DNA of 64,000 bases from JASSUD01 sp031963415 (GTDB lineage: Bacteria; Pseudomonadota; Gammaproteobacteria; Burkholderiales; Burkholderiaceae). Below, one piece after another: positions 26,743-35,705 of the stretch. Each line of letters opens with the position of its first letter. Position 1 is the stretch's first letter. The stretch is taken from positions 1,302,001-1,366,000 of the forward strand of contig JASSUI010000001.1 of NCBI GenBank assembly GCA_031963415.1, given 5' to 3'. The translations under genes and the position numbers were made by a program. The notes below the pieces were generated by a model that saw only the letters and a list, made by a program, of their open reading frames with translations, had not been told where the DNA came from and did not search any database.

Positions 26743-28098
26743 ATGGAACCTGCCGTGAAGTCTGGTGTGTCACAAACGGGGAGTGGTTCTGCACATCATC
26801 AAAGGGATGATGTGTCGCTCACTAGCGTAGATTCATCGCGCTCCTCTCGTTTACCTGTCAACGAAAAATTGCCTGAAGCCTCTCGTGAACGCCCCGATTC
26901 TCGTCCGGGCCGCCTAGAGACAACTATCGATATCCTCCCTGAGTCTTACGAATTTTTTAATGATGAAAATAAAAAGGAACTTGACGATTTAGTCGATGAA
27001 CTTGCCAACCCTTTAGAGCATTTAGATAAACCTGGAGAGCCATCCCCAAAGACGGTTTTTGCTTTTTCAAAAGCGTTGAAAGACCATATAAAAGAAGAAA
27101 ATTATTATAAAAATTTAGAAATAGTGTTTGAGCGTTGCAAATATGAAGGAAAGCTTGAAGATTATGTGAGTCGAGATGGTACCCTCATCAAGAGAAAATC
27201 TTTCACAAAGAAGCTAAAAGAAAATAAAAAAACAGCTGCAGCGGCGGTTGTACTGGGAGGGGCGGCAGCGGCAGGGACAGGGGTAGAAGTGCGTGCGGTT
27301 GTAGAGGTAAACGATAGACTAAAGGCGATGAAAGACGCATTCGATAAGGGATTAAAAGAACGATTTGGGAAAAATCTTGCTGAAACTAGAACTGATCCTG
27401 TTTCTCCTGTTGATTTCGCCTCTCTTAATGCGACTCAAGCTGATTGCACACCAGAAGAGGTGGAGCGTGGACGTCAGGAGCTAAACAAGGCAGCAAACCG
27501 TGAGCAGTATCTACAACCTTTAGGAAATCCGCCCCAAAAAAAATACGTACAACAGATGATGGGAGATCTCTCTGCATTTGTAGAATCATGTATGAAAGGG
27601 GGCAAACTTGTTCTTTTTCCACCTTGTAACGATTTATACATACAAAAAGCTAAGGAGATGCAAAGTTGTCTTCTTAAAATACAGGAAAACCTAAACAAAC
27701 CGACTCCAACCAGCCCGGCCACAACCAGCCCGACTCCGATTAGCCCGGCTCCGAGCAATCCAAATCTAAATACTCCAGAAAAATCCCAAAATGCTAAGGC
27801 AATAGGGTTAGGAGCATTGGCAGGTATAGGCGCAGGCGTTGGGACAGGTCTTTTGGTGTGGGGCGGTATACGATGGATTAAAAAGTTCTCAAATAAGCTC
27901 GGTGCAGGAAATAATGTTGAGCTGAAAGTTACGGAACAGAAGGCGCTTATAGAAAATATGGTTGAAGTTATAAACCGAGATAGAAAAGAACGCGGCTCGA
28001 AAACTCAACAAAAAGGTCAAACGTCTGATAGGAATAACTGGAGAAATAGTAGTGATGGGAGTTCAGTAAGAAGTGGAAAGGGTCGCCTTTCAAGATAG
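26743..28098 (+). CDS. Unrecognised protein with two hydrophobic segments and a Pro/Thr-rich linker
   Basis: 451 residues from the ATG at 26743, chosen because AGGGAG (26731-26736) is well placed for it; an ATG at 26725 lacks a site. The Ser/Arg-rich N-terminus looks disordered. An Ala/Gly hydrophobic stretch (TAAAAVVLGGAAAAG) lies near residue 165. A Pro/Thr/Ser linker with repeated TSP units lies near 325-345. A stronger membrane-type segment (LGALAGIGAGVGTGLLVWGG) near 353-376 is followed by a basic, Gln/Ser-rich tail. Two hydrophobic segments flanked by hydrophilic arms recall secreted translocator or effector proteins, but nothing identifies it. Confidence 0.72.
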   Translation: MEPAVKSGVSQTGSGSAHHQRDDVSLTSVDSSRSSRLPVNEKLPEASRERPDSRPGRLETTIDILPESYEFFNDENKKELDDLVDELANPLEHLDKPGEPSPKTVFAFSKALKDHIKEENYYKNLEIVFERCKYEGKLEDYVSRDGTLIKRKSFTKKLKENKKTAAAAVVLGGAAAAGTGVEVRAVVEVNDRLKAMKDAFDKGLKERFGKNLAETRTDPVSPVDFASLNATQADCTPEEVERGRQELNKAANREQYLQPLGNPPQKKYVQQMMGDLSAFVESCMKGGKLVLFPPCNDLYIQKAKEMQSCLLKIQENLNKPTPTSPATTSPTPISPAPSNPNLNTPEKSQNAKAIGLGALAGIGAGVGTGLLVWGGIRWIKKFSNKLGAGNNVELKVTEQKALIENMVEVINRDRKERGSKTQQKGQTSDRNNWRNSSDGSSVRSGKGRLSR

Positions 28099-28173
28099 AG
28101 TTAACGCTTAGTCATTCCTCTTTTTATAGTTCAGCGCGGTGGGTGATGGAGTTATTAATGTCAAGAAGAGCGC

Positions 28174-28224
28174 GCGGACACCTTGCGAAGCCTAAACTGC
28201 TGTACTTCGCAACCGTATGTCCGC
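28174..28224. terminator. Hairpin between convergent genes
   Basis: Stem GCGGACA + TTGCGAAG pairs with CTTCGCAA + TGTCCGC (28205-28224) around a loop. It lies between the unknown plus-strand gene and convergent ilvD, so it may terminate both. The T-tract is weak (TTTGAAA), and it may instead be one more dispersed inverted repeat. Confidence 0.5.
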
Positions 28225-28245
28225 TTTGAAATAAAGGCTAGTAGC

Positions 28246-29922
28246 TTACCCTCCCGTCACCGCCCCACGATCAGCCGGCAACGCCAACGCTGCGTATTTA
28301 GCTAATACGCCGCGGGTATAACGTGGCGCAGGCGGCTGCCAAGAGGCGCGGCGGCGTTCGAGTTCGGTTTTATCTACGTTGAGTTGCAGTAAGCGCTGGT
28401 GCGCATCGATGGTGATCGAGTCCCCTTCTTGCACGAGCGCAATGGTGCCACCGACAAACGCTTCAGGGGCCACGTGGCCGACGACCATACCCCAGGTGCC
28501 GCCGGAGAAGCGTCCATCCGTAATCAGGCCAACTGATTCGCCTAACCCTTTACCGACCAACGCAGAGGTAGGCGCAAGCATCTCTGGCATACCTGGGCCG
28601 CCTTTGGGGCCTAGGTAGCGTAATACAAGTACATCACCTGCTTGGATGTGGTTGTTTAAAATCGCGTCCAACGCGCTTTGCTCATCATCAAAGACCCGCG
28701 CTGGCCCGGTAATGATTGGATTTTTTAGCCCAGTGATTTTGGCTACCGCGCCATCTTCAGCCAAATTACCTTTCAGAATCGCCAAATGCCCTTGCGCGTA
28801 CAGCGCTTTTTCAATTGGGAAAATAACTTGCTGGTCAGTGTTTGGTACATCGGGAATGGCCGCGAGTTCTTCTGCTAGTGTTTTACCCGTGATGGTTAGG
28901 CAATCGCCATGCAATAAACCAGCGTTTAATAAGACTTTCATCACTTGCGGGATGCCGCCAGCGCGATGGAGATCGGTTGCTACATATTGGCCTGAGGGCT
29001 TAAGGTCGCAAATCACTGGCACGCGTTGTCGAACTCGCTCGAAGTCATCGATATTCCATTCAACTTCGGCTGCTTGAGCAATCGCTAAATAATGCAGAAC
29101 GGCATTAGTCGAGCCGCCAATCGCCATAATCACAGCAACAGCATTTTCAATCGATTTTCTAGTAATAATGTCCCGCGGCTTTAAGTCACGTTGTACGGCT
29201 TGTACGAGTACTCGGGCTGATTCGGCGGCTGAATCAACTTTTTCTTGATCTGGGTTAGCCATCGTCGATGAATACAGCAACGACATGCCCAGAGCTTCAA
29301 ACGATGCACTCATCGTATTCGCGGTATACATACCGCCACATGAGCCGGTTGTCGGGCAAGCGTTTCGCTCAATTCCCTTGAAATCTTCCTCGCTCATTCT
29401 GCCCGCGGTGAATTCGCCGACGGCCTCAAATGAGGAAACAATCGTTAAATCGTGTCCTTTCCAGCGACCTGGTTTAATCGTGCCGCCATATACATAAATC
29501 CCTGGCACGTTGATACGTGCGAGCGCGATCATGCCGCCTGGCATATTCTTGTCGCAGCCGCCAATCACGACGACACCATCCATCCATTGCCCTTGCACTG
29601 CCGTTTCAATGCAATCAGCAATCACTTCACGCGAAACGAGCGAGTATTTCATGCCCTCGGTACCCATCGACATCCCATCCGAAATGGTTGGCGTACCAAA
29701 AATCTGCGGATTAGCCTGAGCTGTACGAATCGCCTCCACCGCCGCATCAGCCAAGCGCTGTAAACCCGCGTTACAAGGCGTAATTGTCGAGTGCCCATTG
29801 GCGACCCCGATCATTGGCTTATCAAAATCCTCAGCTTGATAGCCAAGTGCGTAATACATCGAACGATTAGGCGAGCGCGCAATACCTTGCGTAATGTTCT
29901 GTGAACGCCGGTTATACGGCAT
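28246..29922 (-). CDS. ilvD: Dihydroxy-acid dehydratase
   Basis: 558-residue Fe-S dehydratase acting in valine, leucine and isoleucine synthesis. Cluster cysteines are in GGCDKNMPGG and NACPTTGSCGGMYTANTM, and the C-terminal RFSGGTWG and HVAPEA motifs are present. A strong AAGGAGA ribosome site precedes the ATG. It stands alone in the minus direction. Its presence implies at least part of branched-chain amino-acid synthesis is kept, despite the reduced look of other loci. Confidence 0.97.
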   Translation of the reverse strand: MPYNRRSQNITQGIARSPNRSMYYALGYQAEDFDKPMIGVANGHSTITPCNAGLQRLADAAVEAIRTAQANPQIFGTPTISDGMSMGTEGMKYSLVSREVIADCIETAVQGQWMDGVVVIGGCDKNMPGGMIALARINVPGIYVYGGTIKPGRWKGHDLTIVSSFEAVGEFTAGRMSEEDFKGIERNACPTTGSCGGMYTANTMSASFEALGMSLLYSSTMANPDQEKVDSAAESARVLVQAVQRDLKPRDIITRKSIENAVAVIMAIGGSTNAVLHYLAIAQAAEVEWNIDDFERVRQRVPVICDLKPSGQYVATDLHRAGGIPQVMKVLLNAGLLHGDCLTITGKTLAEELAAIPDVPNTDQQVIFPIEKALYAQGHLAILKGNLAEDGAVAKITGLKNPIITGPARVFDDEQSALDAILNNHIQAGDVLVLRYLGPKGGPGMPEMLAPTSALVGKGLGESVGLITDGRFSGGTWGMVVGHVAPEAFVGGTIALVQEGDSITIDAHQRLLQLNVDKTELERRRASWQPPAPRYTRGVLAKYAALALPADRGAVTGG

Positions 29923-30385
29923 GGGATTCTCCTTGGGCAGAAGTCAGAAAGATCAAAATTCGACTAGCAAAGGGGGGATTTTAGCTGAACACAGAGGGCG
30001 ATAGCCTTTTTACAAGGGGCTAGGATGAGATAGCTTGTTAGAGAGCGCTTGCATTATGTAATTTCCTCTAATTAACTGAAGTGAATATTTTTTAACTACG
30101 TTTTTTACTTAATTAAATATGCAAGATTTTAGATCCGTGTTTTTCTTTGCAGTAAATGCTAATTGTTGTCGCAGTGGAAACATTCTTTATTTTAAAATTA
30201 AAAAATTTTTAATTTTGTGCAAGAAATTGGGTTGTATGTTTATTAAACGGAAATGCTGAATAAAAAGTGGTTAAATTTTATATTATGATTGTATTTATAA
30301 TCAGTGGTCTATTCAGCATCCTTATAAAGGCATAAATTTTTTGATTTAAATGATTGGGTAAATAAAATTAATATTTAGGGAGTGG
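29923..30385. other. AT-rich intergenic stretch
   Basis: 463 bp between the ilvD start and the stop of the cysteine-rich small gene. It is strongly AT-rich with poly-A/T runs. Apart from the ilvD ribosome site and presumed promoter, I see no ORF or structured RNA. Confidence 0.5.
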
Positions 30386-30733
30386 TTAAGCTGGAGATCT
30401 GGTGCAAAAAGGTACACCTACTATCGATTCTGCTGCTTCTATTACACACCCTGCGGCAGATCCTCCCGCAGCGCAAGCCGCTTCTCCGCCCACATTGACT
30501 CCCTCCACTACCATGCAGGCTCCCGCAGCAAGAAAGCCACCGAACATATTGCAAGCTAGTTTGGATTGAGTAAGGCATTGAGAATTGGATTTGGCGCGGT
30601 AGGACTCAAGGTTTGACAAGCCTTCTCCTTCTCGGTGCATTTTTTTTTCTTCGGGCTGCTGTGATATTACTGATAGATTGCCTTCTGTTTCATCACTAGA
30701 AAATGTACTTTTGATAGACATAGGATATGTCAT
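30386..30733 (-). CDS. Small cysteine-rich, Gly/Ala-rich peptide, candidate secreted or bacteriocin-like
   Basis: 115 residues from the ATG at 30733, supported by GGAG eight bases upstream. The N-terminal half is hydrophilic. The C-terminal ~60 residues are small and hydrophobic (FGGFLAAGACMVVEG, AACAAGGSAAGC) with six cysteines at 53, 61, 73, 87, 96 and 110, an even number suited to disulfides. The layout of a hydrophilic leader followed by a Cys/Gly/Ala-rich core recalls halocin-C8-like and other bacteriocin precursors; this resemblance is by eye only. No maturation gene is adjacent. It sits alone in an AT-rich gap of over 1 kb. Confidence 0.55.
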   Translation of the reverse strand: MTYPMSIKSTFSSDETEGNLSVISQQPEEKKMHREGEGLSNLESYRAKSNSQCLTQSKLACNMFGGFLAAGACMVVEGVNVGGEAACAAGGSAAGCVIEAAESIVGVPFCTRSPA

Positions 30734-31082
30734 ATATTTCTCCAATATTAAGCGTTATTAATATGTTTATGTAACTATATTTGTTATGTTTTTTGTGAAA
30801 TTTTTTTAAAATTTAATAATAATTTTTAAAATATTGGAGTAAATGAATAAATTGGAAATAAAGTTTGGAAATGCGAAGTTCTTTAAGAAAAATCTGTTTT
30901 TGGCTCTCTAAAGGAGTTTTGCTGGTCCTGTACCAAATAACATTCTTTAGAAAATGCTGAATTTTTTAAGAGATTGATTGAAGGTCCCTCAGTTATTGGC
31001 TGAGTCAACCGCCTAAAGCTGGGCAAAAGCCAACGCACATGGGTAATATGTGCCATTTTTCTACGTCCGCCGGCTCAAGCTT
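30734..31082. other. AT-rich intergenic stretch upstream of lgt
   Basis: 349 bp, mostly A/T-rich near the small gene's promoter side and more mixed toward lgt. No ORF or strong hairpin is recognised. Confidence 0.45.
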
Positions 31083-31994
31083 ATGCTGATTCATCCTCAA
31101 TTCGATCCTATTGCTATTTCTCTTGGCCCTGTTAGCGTGCGTTGGTATGGCTTGATGTATTTGTTTGCTTTTGTTAGCGCAAATCTGTTGGGGCGCTGGC
31201 GCGTGCGGCAGCCTCATGTTGCAGCACAGGGATGGCAAGCTCAGGATATTGATGATTTGCTGTTGTACGGTGTGCTGGGCACGGTATTAGGTGGGCGGCT
31301 TGGATATGTGCTGTTTTATAAAGCTGACTTTTATTTCACGCATCCGCTGGAAATTTTTAAAGTATGGCAAGGCGGTATGTCGTTTCATGGCGGCTTGTTA
31401 GGTGTAATGGCCGCGATGCTGATTTTTGCTTATCAGCGTAAACGCCCATGGTTGCAGGTGATGGATTTGATTGCGCCGCTTGTTCCATTGGGCTTAGCCG
31501 CAGGCCGTCTGGGCAATTTTATTAACGGTGAATTATGGGGCCGTGTAACAGACTCGAATGCCTGGTGGTCGATGGTTTTTCCGCAGGCTGCGCAGCAAGA
31601 CCGCAGCTGGCTTCTAGCGCACCCGAAGCAAATCACGTTTGACTTATTATCAGTGTTGACCAACTACCATGGGCTACCGCGCCACCCATCGCAACTTTAT
31701 GAAATGGTGTTAGAAGGTCTTCTACTTTTCATCATATTGTGGTGCTTTGCACGTCGGCCACGTCCGCTGGGTGCGGTGTCGGCGGTTTTTCTAATTGGCT
31801 ATGCCAGCGCGCGCTGCGTAATTGAATTGGCACGCGAGCCAGATGATTTCCTTGGCGTGTTAGCCTTTGGTTTATCAATGGGGCAATGGCTTTCCGTGCC
31901 TATGTTGGCGTTAGGTATTGTGCTACTCGGCTGGTCATATAAGCGCGCTGGCCCTTCGCAGGCAGTCACTTCATCTTCAAATAAGGCTCATTGA
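31083..31994 (+). CDS. lgt: Prolipoprotein diacylglyceryl transferase
   Basis: 303-residue inner-membrane enzyme that attaches diacylglycerol to lipobox cysteines. The frame opens at a GTG (31050), but MLIHPQFDPIAI at 31083 is the family start. Conserved blocks are the catalytic-region GGMSFHGGLLG, the signature GRLGNFINGELWGR, and multiple membrane helices. At least two lipobox proteins in this window (48471 and 51734) would be its substrates. grxC follows 13 bp downstream. Confidence 0.96.
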   Translation: MLIHPQFDPIAISLGPVSVRWYGLMYLFAFVSANLLGRWRVRQPHVAAQGWQAQDIDDLLLYGVLGTVLGGRLGYVLFYKADFYFTHPLEIFKVWQGGMSFHGGLLGVMAAMLIFAYQRKRPWLQVMDLIAPLVPLGLAAGRLGNFINGELWGRVTDSNAWWSMVFPQAAQQDRSWLLAHPKQITFDLLSVLTNYHGLPRHPSQLYEMVLEGLLLFIILWCFARRPRPLGAVSAVFLIGYASARCVIELAREPDDFLGVLAFGLSMGQWLSVPMLALGIVLLGWSYKRAGPSQAVTSSSNKAH

Positions 31995-32007
31995 TAGAGG
32001 CATTCAT

Positions 32008-32316
32008 ATGAATACAGAAAATAAAGAAGCAAGCAATAACGCAGTAGCTGAAGTCGTGATGTACAGTACGCGCGTTTGCCCGTACTGCGTAAGGGCAGAG
32101 CAATTACTTAAATTGCGTGGGGTGACACAGATTAAGAAAATATTGATCGACCAAGACCCGGCGCAACGCGATGAGATGATCAAACTAACAGGTCGTCGCA
32201 CTGTGCCGCAGATTTTTATTAATCAAACCCATGTGGGTGGCTTCGACGATTTGGCTGCGCTTGATCGTAATAATGGTTTGCTGCCTTTGTTAAAAGGACA
32301 GGTTGAAGGCGAATAA
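32008..32316 (+). CDS. grxC: Glutaredoxin 3
   Basis: 102-residue dithiol glutaredoxin with the CPYC active site in YSTRVCPYCVRAEQLL. The glutathione-binding TVPQIFIN and GGFDDL motifs are present. The ATG at 32008 is chosen: GAGG lies just upstream and the frame before it is unrelated to the family. It overlaps no other gene but is close behind lgt and may be co-transcribed. It reduces disulfides and glutathionylated proteins in the cytoplasm. Confidence 0.95.
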   Translation: MNTENKEASNNAVAEVVMYSTRVCPYCVRAEQLLKLRGVTQIKKILIDQDPAQRDEMIKLTGRRTVPQIFINQTHVGGFDDLAALDRNNGLLPLLKGQVEGE

Positions 32317-32421
32317 GTATTGTTCGTAGATAGAGGAGCTCGAAAAGCAGGGGAGTTCTTGAGCATTTTGCGCCAGGTTTTGAAATGCTTGATCCTGCTC
32401 AAGTTTCCTAAACAAAAAAAT

Positions 32422-32470
32422 AGTAGAGGTGAAGGGGAGTCATGTCGGGTTCGTGCCGATAACCTCTACT
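32422..32470. repeat. Short inverted repeat upstream of pmbA
   Basis: AGTAGAGGT (32422-32430) and ACCTCTACT (32462-32470) form a 9-bp stem around a loop that itself contains TCGGG/CCGA. It lies in the 245-bp gap between grxC and pmbA, which also contains AGCATTT...AAATGCT. It may be another hairpin element or a terminator for grxC. Confidence 0.4.
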
Positions 32471-32561
32471 TAAATCTGCTGAAAGACCTGAGAAGGTTTT
32501 TTAGACAGATCGTGAACTGACTCGTAGAGGCTCTTTGAGCAAAATATTGAAAAGACAGGAT

Positions 32562-33926
32562 ATGAACATGGTGGCACAAGCGCACGTTTTTTCTCATACA
32601 CAAGATCAGCTGAGTGATCTTGCCTCCGAGATGTTGCGTTATGCGAAACAATTAGGCGCGAGCGACGCCTCTGCTGAGATTTATGAGGGCGGTGGCCTAT
32701 CAGTGACCGTGCGGCGCGGTGAGCTTGAAACGATTGAACACAATCGCGCAAAAACGATGGAGATTACCGTTTATCTTGGTAATCAGCGCGGTGATGCAAG
32801 CACCTCTGATTTCTCTCCGCAAGCTCTGCGTGATACCGTTGCTGCTGCGTACAATATTGCGCGCTTTACCGCTGCTGATGACTGCGCAGGTCTGGCAGAA
32901 AAAGCGTTGCTTGAAAAGAATCCGCCTAACCTTGACCTTTACCATCCCTGGATACTTGATCCACAAGAAGCAGCTGAGATTGCGCGCCGCGCTGAGCAAG
33001 CGGCATTTGACACGGATGCGCGCGTGACCAATTCTGAGGGAGCGAGTGTGTCGTCTGGGCACTCGCAGTTTGTGCTAGCTACGAGTCAAGGTTTTTGTGG
33101 CGGCTATCAGACTTCCCGACATTCTATTGCCTGTGCCCCGATTGCTGGGCAAGGCCAGCAGATGCAGCGTGACTATTGGTATACGTCGAAGCGGCAGGCG
33201 AACGAACTTGCAGCGCCTGAAGCAGTGGGCCGTTATGCTGCTGAGCGTGCACTCGCGAGGCTGCAAGCACGGCGTTTGACCACACGTAAATGTCCGGTGC
33301 TTTTTGAAGCACCGCTTGCTGCTGGTTTGCTTGGTGCGCTTGTGCAGGCGCTGAGCGGTGGCGCGTTGTACCGCAAAATGACTTTCTTGGCTGATAGTAT
33401 GGGCAAGTCAGTATTTGCACCGCATATTCAAGTGGTGGAAGACCCGCATCTTAAGGTTGGAATGGGCAGCGCACCATTTGATAGTGAAGGCGTGCGTACG
33501 TGTCGCCGAGAGGTTGTCAAAGACGGGGTGATACAAGGCTATTTTCTTTCTTCCTATTCAGCACGCAAGTTAGGTATGCAAACGACGGGCAACGCTGGCG
33601 GTTCGCATAATCTTGCTTTGCAAAGCCGCTTAACACGTCCTGATGATGATTTTCGAGCGATGCTGAAAAAACTCGATACCGGGCTTTTGCTAACAGAGTT
33701 AATGGGGCAGGGCGTGAATTACGTTACCGGTGATTATTCTCGAGGCGCTGTTGGCTTTTGGGTTGAAGGAGGAGAAATTCAATATCCGGTTGAAGAAATT
33801 ACGGTAGCGAGTACGCTTGCGCAAATGTTTCAGCGCATCGCTGCTGTTGGAGCGGATACTTTAGTGCGAGGTACTAAGCAAACCGGCTCGGTGTTAATTG
33901 AAGAGATGACTATAGCTGGGGAATAG
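32562..33926 (+). CDS. pmbA: Metalloprotease PmbA (TldE), TldD/PmbA family
   Basis: 454 residues from ATG 32562 (another ATG two codons on is equally possible; AGGA stands just upstream). PmbA forms a hetero-complex with TldD that degrades unfolded peptides and processes microcin B17 and CcdA in E. coli. Family features are ASDASAEIYEGGGLSVTVR near the N-terminus and TGNAGGSHNL in the C-terminal half. The ending GADTLVRGTKQTGSVLIEEM includes the conserved region before the C-terminus. TldD carries the zinc site and is not in the window. Confidence 0.93.
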   Translation: MNMVAQAHVFSHTQDQLSDLASEMLRYAKQLGASDASAEIYEGGGLSVTVRRGELETIEHNRAKTMEITVYLGNQRGDASTSDFSPQALRDTVAAAYNIARFTAADDCAGLAEKALLEKNPPNLDLYHPWILDPQEAAEIARRAEQAAFDTDARVTNSEGASVSSGHSQFVLATSQGFCGGYQTSRHSIACAPIAGQGQQMQRDYWYTSKRQANELAAPEAVGRYAAERALARLQARRLTTRKCPVLFEAPLAAGLLGALVQALSGGALYRKMTFLADSMGKSVFAPHIQVVEDPHLKVGMGSAPFDSEGVRTCRREVVKDGVIQGYFLSSYSARKLGMQTTGNAGGSHNLALQSRLTRPDDDFRAMLKKLDTGLLLTELMGQGVNYVTGDYSRGAVGFWVEGGEIQYPVEEITVASTLAQMFQRIAAVGADTLVRGTKQTGSVLIEEMTIAGE

Positions 33927-34039
33927 AGAAAATAAAGGCTTACTCTTATATTAGCGTAATTTCTAAGCGGGGTATTCCTTGCTCTAGGATTAGCAGACCT
34001 TTCTACTGATTTTTTTTGATTTCCAGCCGGCTGGGATTC

Positions 34040-34558
34040 TTAAAAGGAATTCGCAGGAGTGACGCGATTGCGCTGATAGACAGTAAACGCGTAATTAAAA
34101 TCGTTTGGCGGCCTACTGTAATGCGTTTCTCGTGATATTTGTTGCCAAATTGTTGGGTCAGGTGCAGGAAACGTGGCGTCTCCTTCAAAGTCGCGTTCAA
34201 TTTCAGTAATGATTAATTTATCTGCCTGATCAATACCCTGCGCATAAAGTTCTGCGCCGCCAATTAAAAAAGCCTCTGGCACGTCTTGAGCAGTGCAGCG
34301 TGCTAATGCTTCATCGAGGCTACCCACATTCTCGCAGCCAACAAAGACACGTTTAGCATCCCGGGTGACGACTAAATTGCGCCGGCCAGGCAACGGGCGA
34401 CCAATAGATTCGTGAGTTTTACGCCCCATAATGACCGGCGCGCCTAATGTAGTGCGTTTGAAAAAAGCCAAGTCTTCAGGCAAATGCCAAGGCAGTTGGT
34501 TACGGTAGCCAATGACGCCATTGCGTGCACGGGCGACGATGAGGCAAAGAGTGGTCAT
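34040..34558 (-). CDS. folA: Dihydrofolate reductase
   Basis: 172 residues. It reduces dihydrofolate with NADPH, regenerating tetrahydrofolate consumed by ThyA. Conserved elements are NGVIGYRNQLPWHLPEDLAFF, the NADPH-binding MGRKTHESIGRPLPGR, and FLIGGAELY. It starts 14 bp after the thyA stop on the same strand, the classic thyA-folA operon. The C-terminal ~15 residues are variable, as is usual for the family. Confidence 0.96.
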   Translation of the reverse strand: MTTLCLIVARARNGVIGYRNQLPWHLPEDLAFFKRTTLGAPVIMGRKTHESIGRPLPGRRNLVVTRDAKRVFVGCENVGSLDEALARCTAQDVPEAFLIGGAELYAQGIDQADKLIITEIERDFEGDATFPAPDPTIWQQISRETHYSRPPNDFNYAFTVYQRNRVTPANSF

Positions 34559-34572
34559 AAAAAAGCTAAAGC

Positions 34573-35406
34573 TTAGACAGCAATCGGCGCTTTGATAGCA
34601 GGGTGCGATTGATAGTTGCTAAAAACAAAATCTTCAAATTGATAATCAAAAATACTATCTGGCTTGCGTGTGATGTCTAATGTAGGTAACGGGTAAAAAG
34701 GCCTGGATAAGAGTAATTCAACTTGCTCTAAATGATTCTTGTAAAGATGGCAGTCGCCACCCGTCCAAATTAATTCACCGACTTCTAAGCCGCATTGCTG
34801 TGCGAGCATATGAGTGAGTAGCGCGTAGCTAGCGATATTAAAAGGTGTGCCTAGAAATACATCTTGGCTACGGCAATATAGCAGGCAGCTTAGTTGTTGG
34901 TTACACACATAAAATTGTGCAAAGCAATGACAGGGAGCCAGCGCCATGCGTCCAGCTCGCACATTATCTACAGGCGTTTGAGCCTCATCAGGAAAATCAG
35001 CGACATTTAGCGCTGTGAGCAACAAGCGGCGTGAATGAGGCCGTGTTTTAATTTGTTCAACTAGCTGCGTAATTTGATCAATCGTAGAGCCATCTGGTTT
35101 TGGCCAAAAGCGCCATTGATAGCCATAGATGGGGCCAAGCGAGCCATTCTCATCCGCCCATTCATCCCAAATCGTTACGCCGTGGTCATTCAAATATTTA
35201 AGATGGGTATCACCGTTAAGAAACCATAAAAGTTCGTATACGACGCTTTTAAGATGGATCTTTTTAGTAGTAACGAGCGGAAACCCTGCGTTGAGATCAA
35301 AGCGTAACTGCCGGCCAAATACGCTGAGCGTGCCGGTACCGGTTCGATCATCTTTTTGACTGCCATTAGCGAGGATGTCTTGCAGAAGTTCGTGATATTG
35401 CTTCAT
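34573..35406 (-). CDS. thyA: Thymidylate synthase
   Basis: 277 residues, slightly longer than the 264-residue E. coli enzyme. It methylates dUMP to dTMP using methylene-THF. The catalytic Cys lies in ALAPCHCFAQFYV. DDRTGTGTLSVFGRQLRFD binds phosphate and folate, and SQDVFLGTPFNIASYALLTH and GGDCHLYKNHLEQ are conserved. It heads the thyA-folA operon. An inverted-repeat element lies just upstream of its start, where its promoter should be. Confidence 0.97.
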   Translation of the reverse strand: MKQYHELLQDILANGSQKDDRTGTGTLSVFGRQLRFDLNAGFPLVTTKKIHLKSVVYELLWFLNGDTHLKYLNDHGVTIWDEWADENGSLGPIYGYQWRFWPKPDGSTIDQITQLVEQIKTRPHSRRLLLTALNVADFPDEAQTPVDNVRAGRMALAPCHCFAQFYVCNQQLSCLLYCRSQDVFLGTPFNIASYALLTHMLAQQCGLEVGELIWTGGDCHLYKNHLEQVELLLSRPFYPLPTLDITRKPDSIFDYQFEDFVFSNYQSHPAIKAPIAV

Positions 35407-35435
35407 TCTGATAGGGTGGCTGAGAATATGTTCTT

Positions 35436-35621
35436 AGAGTCTATTCATGATCTCCAAACAGAAGATATTAAAGGTCATAGGTAGTCATGTTGGGGTTCCT
35501 TCGTCACCCCAACCTACAAAATTTGCCTAAAAGTCGTAGGTTGGGGTGACAAAGGAACCCCAACAACACGAGCCTATACAAGCCTATAACTCGCTTTTTT
35601 AAAAGATTATGAACAGGTTCT
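35436..35621. repeat. Inverted-repeat element, family B copy 1
   Basis: Two nested repeats. The inner arms are 30 bp each, 35488-35517 (starting TGTTGGGGTTCC, ending AACCTAC) and 35536-35565 (GTAGGTTGGGG, ending CCCCAACA), with one mismatch. The outer arms are AGAGTCTATTCATGATCT (35436) and AGATTATGAACAGGTTCT (to 35621). A degenerate copy lies at 38674 and a solo outer end at 56621. The structure resembles a non-coding MITE-like element. Confidence 0.8.
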
Positions 35622-35661
35622 AAAGCAGCGTAAATTAAAACAAGTGTAAAAGTTTAGAAAT

Positions 35662-35692
35662 CAATGAAAGCACGCAAGGCGTGCTTTCATTG
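35662..35692 (-). terminator. Hairpin terminator after fumC
   Basis: Perfect 14-bp stem CAATGAAAGCACGC / GCGTGCTTTCATTG with a 3-base loop, 14 bp beyond the fumC stop. On the minus strand it is followed by ATTTCTAAACTTTT, a modest U tract. Confidence 0.75.
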
Positions 35693-35705
35693 AAACTTGA
35701 TAGTC

